Positions 32,770 through 40,472 of a DNA stretch of 64,000 nucleotides are shown here, in pieces. The translations under genes were made by a program, and so were the position numbers. Positions within the stretch are counted from its first letter, which is position 1, and every line of letters begins with the position of its first letter. The stretch spans positions 1-64,000 of the forward strand of contig NZ_LMPQ01000001.1 of the NCBI RefSeq assembly GCF_001423905.1, given 5' to 3'. A model generated the notes under the pieces. That model saw only the letters and a program-made list of their open reading frames with translations, had not been told where the DNA came from and made no database searches. The DNA is from Frigoribacterium sp. Leaf186 (lineage in GTDB: Bacteria > Actinomycetota > Actinomycetes > Actinomycetales > Microbacteriaceae).

Positions 32770-33630
32770 TCACCGCATCTCGAGCGGCACCCCGGTCGTC
32801 GGTGCGGGGAACGCCCGCTCGAGCTGCACGAAGGCCTGGTCGTCGAGGTCGATCGCCAGGGCGGCCGCGTTCTCGAGGGTGTGCTCGGCCGTGCCCGCCT
32901 TCACGGCGACCATGAGGTCGGGCACGAGCCGGAGCACCCACGCGAGGGCGAGCTGGGCCTGCGAGACGCCGAGGTCGGTCGCCACCTGCGCGAGCACCGG
33001 GTGCCCGAGCAGCTCGCCGCCGTCGACGGGGGAGTACGAGGTCAGCGGCACGCCGTGCTCGCGCGCCCAGGGCAGCAGGTCGAACTCGGGTCCGCGGCGG
33101 GCCAGGTTGTAGAGCACCTGGTTCGTCTGGACGTTCTCGCCACCGGGCACCGAGAGCAGCTCGTGCAGGTCGTCGGCGTCGAAGTTGCTGACGCCCCAGC
33201 CGCCGATCGCGCCCTCGGCGACCAGCGCCTCCAGGGCCTCGACCGTCTCGGCGAGGGGGTGACGTCCGCGCCAGTGCAGCAGGTAGAGGTCGAGGCGGTC
33301 GGTGCCCAGTCGCTCGAGGCTGGCGTGACAGGCGTCCACCGTGCCCTGGCGCGAGGCGTTGCTCGGCAGCACCTTGCTCACCAGGAACACCTCGTCGCGA
33401 CGTCCGGAGATCGCCTCGCCGACGAGCGACTCCGATCGACCGCCGCCGTACATCTCGGCCGTGTCGACCATCGTGAGCCCGGCGTCGATCCCGGCGCGCA
33501 GGGCCGCGATCTCGGCCTCACGACGGCGGGGGTCGTCGCCGAGGTTCCAGGTGCCCTGGCCGAGCGCCGGGACGACGCGGCCGTCCGGCAGGGCGACGGC
33601 GGGGTTCGTGGGGGTGGCGGGGGTCGTCAT
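32770..33630 (-). CDS. aldo/keto reductase
   Basis: 286 residues. AKR catalytic tetrad visible: Asp and Tyr in 'MVDTAEMYGGGRSESLVGEA', Lys in FLVSKVLPSNAS, His in 'LYLLHWRG'. 'GWGVSNFDADDLHELL' and 'NQVLYNLARRGPEFDLLPWA' are standard AKR segments. It has NADPH-binding residues near 'VAVKAGTAEHTLENAAAL'. It lies beside manD and is on the same strand, with separate regulation likely. TACCAT lies eight bases before its ATG. It is the first of four AKR genes between 32.7 and 38.3 kb. Confidence 0.9.
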   Translation of the reverse strand: MTTPATPTNPAVALPDGRVVPALGQGTWNLGDDPRRREAEIAALRAGIDAGLTMVDTAEMYGGGRSESLVGEAISGRRDEVFLVSKVLPSNASRQGTVDACHASLERLGTDRLDLYLLHWRGRHPLAETVEALEALVAEGAIGGWGVSNFDADDLHELLSVPGGENVQTNQVLYNLARRGPEFDLLPWAREHGVPLTSYSPVDGGELLGHPVLAQVATDLGVSQAQLALAWVLRLVPDLMVAVKAGTAEHTLENAAALAIDLDDQAFVQLERAFPAPTTGVPLEMR

Positions 33631-33781
33631 GCCGGGGGATGGTAGTCGCCGCTCGGGGCGGCGGGGCCGGGCGCCGTGCCGTCGCCCGGTCGTCTCCTCC
33701 CCAGTTCGACGGCCGCCGAGGTCATCCACAGGCCAGCCGGCCGCGTGCCACCGTCGACACCGGGGCCGCCAGCCTAGTCCC

Positions 33782-34201
33782 ATGACGTTCACCGACACCT
33801 ACCCTCCCGTCCTCGCCCCCCACCCCACAGACGAGCAGCTCGAGGTCTTCGTCCACGAGTTCTGCCTCGAGCCGTCCGACGAACGGGCCCTGCTCTGGAT
33901 GTACCTCGGGCCCGACGGCGTCCCCGTCGCGCCGCCCGTCGCCCTCGGCGGCCTCCCGGTCGAGCCCGACCGTGACCGGATCGGCACGATCGCGCTCCGC
34001 ATCGTCGAGGTGGCGGCGTGGGTCGACGCCACGGCCGTCCTCCTCGTGTGGCAGAGCCCCGACGAGTCGCTCTCGGCGTCGTGTGACGACCAGCGGTGGG
34101 CCGCGGCGATCCTGTCCGTGATCGAGCCCGGCGACCTGACCGTCCTCCCGCCGATGCGTCGCACCCCGTCCGACGTCCGTCCCCTGCTTCCGGTGGGCTG
34201 A
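33782..34201 (+). CDS. hypothetical protein, tandem paralogue 1
   Basis: 139 residues, acidic, soluble. 'EQLEVFVHEFCLEPSDERAL' precedes 'LLWMYLGPDGVPVAPPVALG' and a later 'VDATAVLLVWQSPDESL'. The next gene encodes a protein with the same order of segments (LGPDG / LAADG, PPVALGG / AGRLHG, VLLVWQS / MVCVWQT), so the two are tandem, highly diverged duplicates. No family or function is recognised. TAGTCC lies close to the ATG, and there is no Shine-Dalgarno site. Confidence 0.55.
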   Translation: MTFTDTYPPVLAPHPTDEQLEVFVHEFCLEPSDERALLWMYLGPDGVPVAPPVALGGLPVEPDRDRIGTIALRIVEVAAWVDATAVLLVWQSPDESLSASCDDQRWAAAILSVIEPGDLTVLPPMRRTPSDVRPLLPVG

Positions 34202-34204
34202 GGG

Positions 34205-34684
34205 GTGCGCGTCCGCGGCAGCTCCGTTCCCGTCGATCCCGATCCCGACCTCCTGCGCCTCCCCGTCCTCGCAGCCGACGCCGACGAGCAGGCCCTGCTC
34301 GACCATGCGACCCGGTTGTGCGCCGAGAGGTGCGATCGCGACGTCGTCCACTTCGCCTTCCTCGCCGCCGACGGCCGACAGCTCGCCCCCGCGGGTCGGC
34401 TGCACGGCGTTCCGCGCCTGCCTCGTCGGCCCGACGTCGACGAACTCGTCGACCTCTGGCGTCACCAGGGCCTGCGGGTCAGGGCCCGGCAGATGGTCTG
34501 CGTCTGGCAGACCGTCGACGACGACCACGTCGACCGGCTCGCCGTCGACGTCTGGGCGTCGGGCATCGCCCGGTCGCTCCGTGCCGGGCCGCTCCGGCTG
34601 CGGGCCTTCTGGCACCGCACGCCCTCGGGCTTCACGGTGCCCGACGGGCTCCGCGACCGGGCGGCCGGGGCGGCCCGTGACTAG
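34205..34684 (+). CDS. hypothetical protein, tandem paralogue 2
   Basis: 159 residues from GTG 34205, three bases after the stop of the preceding gene, so it is co-transcribed with it. 'VVHFAFLAADGRQLAPAGRL' and MVCVWQTVDDDHVDRLAVDV parallel the neighbour. It has a longer N-terminus and a basic tail. It appears to be the product of an old duplication. No conserved motif or membrane segment is visible. Function unknown. Confidence 0.55.
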   Translation: MRVRGSSVPVDPDPDLLRLPVLAADADEQALLDHATRLCAERCDRDVVHFAFLAADGRQLAPAGRLHGVPRLPRRPDVDELVDLWRHQGLRVRARQMVCVWQTVDDDHVDRLAVDVWASGIARSLRAGPLRLRAFWHRTPSGFTVPDGLRDRAAGAARD

Positions 34685-34731
34685 CGTCGACCGGGTGCCG
34701 CATCGACGCGGCACCACCGAGAAAGGTCGTC

Positions 34732-35736
34732 ATGAAGTTCAGGTACCTCGGAAACAGCGGGCTCAAGGTCAGCGAGCTCACCTACGGCAACTGGCTCACC
34801 CACGGCTCGCAGGTCGAGAACGACACGGCGACGCGCTGCGTCCGCGCCGCCCTCGACGTCGGCATCAGCTCGTTCGACACCGCCGACGTCTACGCCAACA
34901 CGCAGGCCGAGACCGTCCTGGGCGAGGCGCTGAAGGGCGAGCGTCGCGAGTCCCTCGAGATCTTCACGAAGGTCTACGGTCCGACCGGCCCGAAGGGGCA
35001 CAACGACACCGGGCTCAGCCGCAAGCACATCACCGAGTCGATCGACGGGTCGCTGAAGCGTCTCCAGACCGACTACGTCGACCTCTACCAGGCACACCGG
35101 TACGACGTCGAGACGCCGCTCGACGAGACGATGGAGACCTTCGCCGACCTGGTCCGCCAGGGCAAGATCCTCTACGTCGGCGTCTCGGAGTGGAACGCCG
35201 AGCAGCTCCGCGAGGCGCACGCCCTCGCCCGTGAGCTCAAGATCCAGCTCGTCTCGAACCAGCCGGAGTACTCGCTGCTCTGGCGGGTCATCGAGGACGA
35301 GGTGGTCCCCGCCTCCACCGAGCTCGGCATCTCGCAGATCGTCTGGTCGCCCGTCGCCCAGGGCGTGCTGACGGGCAAGTACAAGGTCGGTGCCGAGCTG
35401 CCAGAGGGCAGCCGGGCGACCGACCAGAAGGGTGGCGCGGGCATGATCGAGCGCTGGCTGCGCGACGACGTCCTCGACGCCGTGGCCCAGCTCGAACCGA
35501 TCGCGGCCGACCTGGGGCTGACGCAGGCCCAGCTGTCGTTGGCGTGGGTGCTCGCGAACGAGAACGTCGCGTCGGCCATCATCGGGGCGTCGCGCCCCGA
35601 ACAGGTCGAGTCGAACGCGAAGGCGTCGGGCGTCACGCTCGAGGCCGACGTCCTCTCGCGCATCGAGTCGATCTTCGAGGGCCTGGCCGAGACCGACCCG
35701 CGCAAGACCCAGATGCCGAGCGGCCGCGAGGCCTGA
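34732..35736 (+). CDS. aldo/keto reductase (KCNAB-like)
   Basis: 334 residues starting MKFRYLGNSGLKVSELTYG. Catalytic residues: Asp and Tyr in 'SFDTADVYANTQAETVLGEA', Lys in EIFTKVYGPTG, His in 'DLYQAHRYDVETPLDETMET'. This is the AKR branch that resembles potassium-channel beta subunits and YghZ. The C-terminus 'TDPRKTQMPSGREA' is unusual but of normal length. A strong hairpin terminator follows its stop. Substrate unknown; likely reduces small aldehydes with NADPH. Confidence 0.9.
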   Translation: MKFRYLGNSGLKVSELTYGNWLTHGSQVENDTATRCVRAALDVGISSFDTADVYANTQAETVLGEALKGERRESLEIFTKVYGPTGPKGHNDTGLSRKHITESIDGSLKRLQTDYVDLYQAHRYDVETPLDETMETFADLVRQGKILYVGVSEWNAEQLREAHALARELKIQLVSNQPEYSLLWRVIEDEVVPASTELGISQIVWSPVAQGVLTGKYKVGAELPEGSRATDQKGGAGMIERWLRDDVLDAVAQLEPIAADLGLTQAQLSLAWVLANENVASAIIGASRPEQVESNAKASGVTLEADVLSRIESIFEGLAETDPRKTQMPSGREA

Positions 35737-35753
35737 CGCCGGCCTCTGACGCG

Positions 35754-35793
35754 CGACGACGCCCCGCCACGATCTCGTGGCGGGGCGTCGTCG
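35754..35793 (+). terminator. intrinsic hairpin terminator
   Basis: An 18-bp perfect stem (CGACGACGCCCCGCCACG and its complement) around the loop ATCT, between the AKR gene and the convergent PEBP gene. It lacks a clear T-tract but serves both strands. Confidence 0.75.
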
Positions 35794-35814
35794 TGTCGTC
35801 CCCGGGGTGTCGGG

Positions 35815-36363
35815 TCAGGCCGCGGGCACCTCGAAGGTGGCCGAGATGACGGCGCGAGCCAGGGTGTGGAAGTGCAGGTTGAAGCCGAGGTACGCCGGGC
35901 TTGCGGTCTCGTCGACGCCGATCTTCTCGACGTCGAGGGCGTGCACGGCCACGAAGTACGTGTGCGGACCGTGGCCCTCGGGCGGGGCCGCGCCGACGTA
36001 GCGGGCCAGGCCTCCGTCGTTCTTCAGCTGGATCGCGCCCTCGGGCAGGCCGGACCCCTGGTCGTCGCCCGCGCCCGACGGCAACTCGGTCGTGTCCCCT
36101 GGCAGGTCGGCCACGGCCCAGTGCCAGAAGCCTGAGCCCGTGGGCGCGTAAGGGTCGTAGATCGTGACGGCGTAGCTCTTGGTGCCCTCGGGTGCTCCGG
36201 ACCAGCTCAGCTGCGGGCTGGCGTCATCGCCGCCGGGGCCCATGATGCCGCTCACCTGCGGGCGTCGCAGCTCGCCGCCGTCGGTGATGTCGGTGCTCGT
36301 GAGCTCGAACTCGGGCACGATGCCGATGATGTCGTAGGGGCGGGTCAGGTTGGCGTCGGCCAT
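35815..36363 (-). CDS. YbhB/YbcL (PEBP) family protein
   Basis: 182 residues. The PEBP fold signatures are visible: '[20 protein letters not shown]', '[20 protein letters not shown]', the ligand-site '[20 protein letters not shown]', and '[20 protein letters not shown]' with its GxH motif. These proteins bind small anions or peptides; some inhibit proteases or kinases. It is cytoplasmic, with no signal peptide. It is convergent with the AKR gene at 34732 and followed upstream by two AKR genes. No specific role assigned. Confidence 0.9.
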   Translation of the reverse strand: MADANLTRPYDIIGIVPEFELTSTDITDGGELRRPQVSGIMGPGGDDASPQLSWSGAPEGTKSYAVTIYDPYAPTGSGFWHWAVADLPGDTTELPSGAGDDQGSGLPEGAIQLKNDGGLARYVGAAPPEGHGPHTYFVAVHALDVEKIGVDETASPAYLGFNLHFHTLARAVISATFEVPAA

Positions 36364-36395
36364 GGTTTCTCCTCGTCGGTTGGGGTGGTCGTGGC

Positions 36396-36425
36396 GGTGC
36401 GCCCGCCCCGAGGGGCGGGCGCACC
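36396..36425 (-). terminator. hairpin terminator of aldo/keto reductase operon
   Basis: A 14-bp GC-rich stem (GGTGCGCCCGCCCC and complement) with a two-base top, 11 bp beyond the stop of the AKR gene at 36436. It ends the two-gene operon. Confidence 0.6.
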
Positions 36426-36435
36426 GGTGATCGGG

Positions 36436-37299
36436 TCAGGCGGCGTCGAGCCGCTGGATCTCGTCGGCCGAGAGCTTGATCGACGTCGCGGTCGCGGAGT
36501 TCATGATCGTCTGAGGCCGTGTCGACCCCGGGATGGGGATCACGAGTTCGGACTTCGCGAGCTCCCACGCGAGGGTGAGCACCTGCGGGGTCACCCGTCG
36601 GGCGTTGGCGATCTCGGCGAACACGGCGTGCTTGGCGCCGAGCTCACCGGCGTTCGTGATGCCGCCGAGCGGGCTCCACGGCAAGAACGCGATGCCCATC
36701 TCGTCGCACAGCGCGAGCTCGACCTCGCTCGACCGGAAGGCGGGCGAGTACTGGTTCTGCACCGAGACGAGCCGGTCGTCGAGGACGTCGTTCGCCTCGC
36801 GGATCTGTTCCGGCGTCGCGTTCGAGATGCCCGCCATGCGGATCACGCCTTCGTCGAGCAGCTCGACCAGGGCCCCGATCGAGTCGGCGTAGGGGACGGC
36901 GGGGTCCGGCCGGTGGAACTGGTACAGGCCGATGGTCTCGACCCCGAGCCGCTTGGCCGAGGCCTTCGCGGCCTCCTTCAGGTACGCCGGGTCGCCGTTC
37001 TGCGCCCACGCACCCGCCTCGGGGCGCAGGTGACCGCCCTTGGTGGCGACGAGCACCTGGTCGGTGTCGGCGTGGTAGCTCTTCAGTGCCTTGGCGATGA
37101 GCAACTCGTTGTGGCCGACCTCGTCCTTGCCCGCCTGGTGGTAGGCGTCGGCCGTGTCGATCAGGGTGACGCCCTGTTCGAGCGCGGCGTGGATGGTCGC
37201 GATGCCCTGCTTCTCGTCGGGTCGGCCCTCGATCGACAGGGGCATCCCGCCCAAGCCGATGGCACTGACCGTCACGTCTCCGATGGTCCTGGTCTTCAT
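36436..37299 (-). CDS. aldo/keto reductase
   Basis: 287 residues from ATG 37299 with CGGAGGACG upstream. Motifs: 'TVSAIGLGGMPLSIEGRPDE', catalytic Asp/Tyr in 'TLIDTADAYHQAGKDEVGHN', Lys in LVATKGGHLRPEA, His in 'IGLYQFHRPDPAVPYADSIG'. 'VIPIPGSTRPQTIMNS' binds NADPH. It lies 13 bp after the stop of the next AKR gene and is co-transcribed with it. Tandem AKR genes of this type often follow sugar or xenobiotic metabolism, but substrates cannot be predicted. Confidence 0.9.
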   Translation of the reverse strand: MKTRTIGDVTVSAIGLGGMPLSIEGRPDEKQGIATIHAALEQGVTLIDTADAYHQAGKDEVGHNELLIAKALKSYHADTDQVLVATKGGHLRPEAGAWAQNGDPAYLKEAAKASAKRLGVETIGLYQFHRPDPAVPYADSIGALVELLDEGVIRMAGISNATPEQIREANDVLDDRLVSVQNQYSPAFRSSEVELALCDEMGIAFLPWSPLGGITNAGELGAKHAVFAEIANARRVTPQVLTLAWELAKSELVIPIPGSTRPQTIMNSATATSIKLSADEIQRLDAA

Positions 37300-37312
37300 G
37301 TCGTCCTCCGGT

Positions 37313-38284
37313 TCACCACGCGTAGTCCTCGGGCGACGTGTCGTGCCCGGGGAAGATCTCGTCCAGCCGCGCCAGCGCGGCCTCGTCCAGCTCGACGTCG
37401 ACGGCAGCGACCGCCGACTCCAGTTGTGCCATGGTCCGCGGGCCGGTGATCGGCCCGGTGACGCCCGGCTGGTGCAGCAGCCACGCGAGGGCGACCTCGC
37501 CCGGGGCGTGGCCGAGTTCACGCGCGAAGGCCTCGTAGGCCTCGAGCTGCTCACGGTGGGCGGCGACGTAGTCGGCGCTACGTCCCTCGAGGCGACGCGA
37601 GCCCTCCTCCGTCTTCTCGATGACGCCACCCAGCAGTCCACCGTTCAGTGGCGACCACGGGATCATGCCGAGACCGTAGTGGCGGGCCGCGGGCAGGGTC
37701 TCCCGTTCGACGTCACGCACGATGAGGTTGTAGATCGACTGCTCGCTCACGAGCCCCGTGAAGTGCCGGGCCTTCGCGGCTTCCTGCGCCTGGGCGATGT
37801 GCCAGCCCGCGAAGTTGCTGCTGCCGACGTACAGCACCTTGCCCTGCTGCACGGCGACCTCCATGGCCTGCCAGATCTCGTCCCAAGGCGTCTCGCGGTC
37901 GACGTGGTGGAACTGGTAGAGGTCGATGTGGTCCGTCTGCAGGCGCGAGAGGCTCGCGTCGAGGGCGCGGCGGATGTTCAGCGCGCTGAGCTTGCCGTCG
38001 TTGGGCCAGTCGCCCATGTCGCCGTACAGCTTGGTGGCGAGGACGGTCTTCTCCCGTCGCCCCCCGCCGCGGGCGAACCACCGCCCGATGATCTGCTCGG
38101 TGATGCCTTCGCCCTTCTCCCAGCCGTAGACGTTCGCCGTGTCGAAGAAGTTGACGCCGAGCTCGTGGGCCCGGTCCATGATCGCGTGGGAGTCGTCCTC
38201 CGTGGTCTGCGGCCCGAAGTTCATCGTGCCGAGCACGGCCCGTGAGACGGACAACCCTGTGCGTCCGAGGTGTGTGTAATCCAT
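37313..38284 (-). CDS. aldo/keto reductase
   Basis: 323 residues starting MDYTHLGRTGLSVSRAVLGT. Catalytic set: 'VNFFDTANVYGWEKGEGITE', Lys in VLATKLYGDMG, His in 'DLYQFHHVDRETPWDEIWQA'. 'YVGSSNFAGWHIAQAQEAAK' and 'IIGPRTM-type GPITGPRTMAQLES' provide the usual barrel segments and cofactor site. It is the promoter-proximal member of the two-gene AKR operon and diverges from the TIGR02611 gene across 62 bp. Fourth AKR gene in 5.6 kb. Confidence 0.9.
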   Translation of the reverse strand: MDYTHLGRTGLSVSRAVLGTMNFGPQTTEDDSHAIMDRAHELGVNFFDTANVYGWEKGEGITEQIIGRWFARGGGRREKTVLATKLYGDMGDWPNDGKLSALNIRRALDASLSRLQTDHIDLYQFHHVDRETPWDEIWQAMEVAVQQGKVLYVGSSNFAGWHIAQAQEAAKARHFTGLVSEQSIYNLIVRDVERETLPAARHYGLGMIPWSPLNGGLLGGVIEKTEEGSRRLEGRSADYVAAHREQLEAYEAFARELGHAPGEVALAWLLHQPGVTGPITGPRTMAQLESAVAAVDVELDEAALARLDEIFPGHDTSPEDYAW

Positions 38285-38346
38285 GTTCCCTGGTTACCCC
38301 CTCCTCCACGGTGTCGCTCACAGGAACGCCCCTTAGCGTCGGGTCC

Positions 38347-38754
38347 ATGACCGAGCAGCCCGAGAGCCCGGACGGCATCCCGCCGACGCCCCCTCACGAT
38401 CGTGCACCGCATCGCGGGCGCCGGCGACGCGCGCTCCACGAAGCCCATGCCCGCATGCGCCTCCGGCTCGACTCCCGTCCCCGGCTCCGACTGCTCTACA
38501 AGGTCGGCGTCGGCGTGCTCGGCGGCCTCGTCGTCGTGGTCGGTCTGATCCTCGTGCCGCTGCCCGGTCCGGGTTGGCTCGTCGTCTTCCTCGGGGTGGC
38601 CCTGCTGGGCACCGAGTTCCCGGCGGCGCACCGCATCACGCAGTGGGTGCGTCGCCTCGTCCGCCGGGCACGGCTCCGCTGGCGCGCCTGGCGCGTCGCC
38701 CGCTCCGCCCGCCGGGCCACCGCCACGCGACCGGCGGCCACGCCGACGCGGTGA
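38347..38754 (+). CDS. TIGR02611-type membrane protein
   Basis: 135 residues. After a Pro/Arg-rich start, two hydrophobic stretches carry the family hallmark 'VGLILVPLPGPGWLVVFLGV' (the PGPGW motif) and ALLGTEFPAAHRITQWVRRL. The N-terminal portion 'RLLYKVGVGVLGGLVVVVGL' is the first membrane helix. The C-terminus is strongly basic. These small actinobacterial membrane proteins have no known function. It diverges from the AKR operon. Confidence 0.85.
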   Translation: MTEQPESPDGIPPTPPHDRAPHRGRRRRALHEAHARMRLRLDSRPRLRLLYKVGVGVLGGLVVVVGLILVPLPGPGWLVVFLGVALLGTEFPAAHRITQWVRRLVRRARLRWRAWRVARSARRATATRPAATPTR

Positions 38755-38821
38755 TCGGCCGAACCATCCCGGGCCCGGGCACCGACCCGTCGCCCAGGAG
38801 GCGTTCGGTAAGGTCGCCGTC

Positions 38822-39769
38822 GTGACGCCCAGCCCCGCCTCCGCCACGCCCTACGAGGTGCTCGGCGTGCCGTCGACGGCGTCGACCGACGAGCTGCGTC
38901 GGGCCTACCGGCGCCTCGCTCGCCAGACCCACCCCGACCTCGGCGGCACGGCCCAGGCGTTCCGCGACCTCCAGCACGCCTGGCAGCAGGTCGGCACGCC
39001 CGAGGCCCGCGCCGACTACGACCGCGGCTCGGGCTCGCGCAGCACCGCTCCGTCGGGCAGCGCGCGGTCGGCCGGGTCGAGCGCCCCCGGGTGGTCGCCG
39101 CCACCCCGCGAGCCCGCCCGCACCGACTCCAAGCCCAAGGCCCGCGTCCACGGGCACCCGGGAGGCGCGAACCGCGAGCGGTACCTCGGCCTGATGCGCG
39201 AGTGGGTCGGTCGGGGCGTTCCCCTCGACGACCCGTACGACGAGCGCCTCGTCCGCACCGCGCCTCCCGAGATCCGCCACGTCCTGGCTGACGCGATGGC
39301 CGAGGAGGCCACCGTCGCCGCCGTCACCGAGCTCGGCATCGGGTTCACGATCTGGAGCGACGTCGACGCCGGCGCCGAGGGCAAGCTCGACCACGTCGTG
39401 CTCGGCCCGTCCGGGCTGTTCGCGATCCAGTCATCCGACTGGGGCAGCGAGGTGCAGGTGTCCCGCGGCGAGCTCGTCGGTCGGGGCATCCCCGACGACG
39501 AGGAGCCCGTGCGCGACCTCACGCGACAGGCCCGCGCCGTCCGTCGCGAGACCCGCGTCTCGTTCACGGCTCAGCTGATCGTCGTGCCGGACGACGACTT
39601 CGCGCCCGCCCTCGAGAAGGTCGGGCGTCGGGCCGGGGGCACCTGGGTGCTCCGGCGCTCGTTGTTGCCGCAGGTGCTACGTCACGGGCCCGAACTCGGT
39701 GACCGCACGAGCATCTCCGACGTCTTCGAGGTCCGGGCCCGGTTGCAGCAGGCCATCCGCTTCGTCTGA
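38822..39769 (+). CDS. J-domain plus NERD-like nuclease-related protein
   Basis: 315 residues from GTG 38822; TAAGGT lies seven bases before it, so the mRNA may be leaderless. Residues 8-65 are a J-domain with the HPD motif in 'ARQTHPDLGG', followed by a Ser/Pro-rich linker. Around residues 165-250 the protein shows a NERD-like pattern: 'GKLDHVVLGPSGLFAIQSSD' with later charged residues. J-domains recruit Hsp70; NERD domains are nuclease-related. This fusion suggests a chaperone-targeted nuclease-like protein, but activity is not shown and the NERD core lacks an obvious catalytic triad by eye. Confidence 0.65.
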   Translation: MTPSPASATPYEVLGVPSTASTDELRRAYRRLARQTHPDLGGTAQAFRDLQHAWQQVGTPEARADYDRGSGSRSTAPSGSARSAGSSAPGWSPPPREPARTDSKPKARVHGHPGGANRERYLGLMREWVGRGVPLDDPYDERLVRTAPPEIRHVLADAMAEEATVAAVTELGIGFTIWSDVDAGAEGKLDHVVLGPSGLFAIQSSDWGSEVQVSRGELVGRGIPDDEEPVRDLTRQARAVRRETRVSFTAQLIVVPDDDFAPALEKVGRRAGGTWVLRRSLLPQVLRHGPELGDRTSISDVFEVRARLQQAIRFV

Positions 39770-39857
39770 CCGGGGCTGGTGCGCGAGCCGCGCAGGGTGC
39801 ACGCTGGGCGTGACGCCGGCGTCGGTCGGTCGTCCCCGTCCGAGAGAGGGGCACCCC

Positions 39858-40244
39858 GTGTTCCGTCCGCAGTCCGGCTACTCCGGCTTCAGCGTCGACG
39901 ACGTGGCCGCGGCCGTCTCGTTCTACCGTGACGTCCTCGGCCTCGAGACCGAGGTCGTCGTCGAGGGTCAGATGGTCCGCCTCCGTCTGCCGGGAGGCGC
40001 CGCGTGGGTCTTCGTCTACGGCAAGCCCGACCACGTACCGGCGTCGTACACCGTGCTGAACCTCGTCGTCGACGACCTCGACGCGGCCCTCGACGACCTG
40101 GCCGATTCCGGGCTCGAGCCGCAGCACTACGGCGGCCACGCCGACGGACGGGGCGTCCTGCGCGGCCGCAGCGTCGGCATGGGGCCCGACATCGCCTGGT
40201 TCACCGATCCGGCCGGCAACGTCTTCTCGGTGCAGCAGCCCTAG
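39858..40244 (+). CDS. VOC family protein
   Basis: 128 residues from GTG 39858 with GAGAGGGG upstream. 'YSGFSVDDVAAAVSFYRDVL' and GLETEVVVEGQMVRLRLPGG open the first beta-alpha unit, and 'IAWFTDPAGNVFSVQQP' closes the second with the usual metal-ligand position. Such glyoxalase-fold proteins act on or bind small molecules. It precedes the NUDIX gene and ends at a hairpin. No specific substrate can be given. Confidence 0.85.
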   Translation: MFRPQSGYSGFSVDDVAAAVSFYRDVLGLETEVVVEGQMVRLRLPGGAAWVFVYGKPDHVPASYTVLNLVVDDLDAALDDLADSGLEPQHYGGHADGRGVLRGRSVGMGPDIAWFTDPAGNVFSVQQP

Positions 40245-40315
40245 GGCTCCGCCCGGGGCGGACCGAGGAGGCGCGGCGCCGGACGCCGGTGGAGGCGCGG
40301 CACCCGAGACGGGCA

Positions 40316-40348
40316 GGACTGGCCCGGCATCGGGTTCCGGGCCAGTCC
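40316..40348 (+). terminator. hairpin terminator after VOC gene
   Basis: A perfect 12-bp stem (GGACTGGCCCGG and complement) around a nine-base loop, about 70 bp after the VOC stop. The rest of the 228-bp gap holds two copies of GGAGGCGCG and no gene. Confidence 0.55.
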
Positions 40349-40472
40349 CAGGTGTTCCTTCGGAGCGCGTCGGCGCATCGGTTGGGTCGGGACGCGACCG
40401 GCCGGGCGCTCGAGGCGACCGGCGTCGCGGACGCGAGCACCGCCTCCCGGTCGCTGTGGCAAGCTCGTCCGT

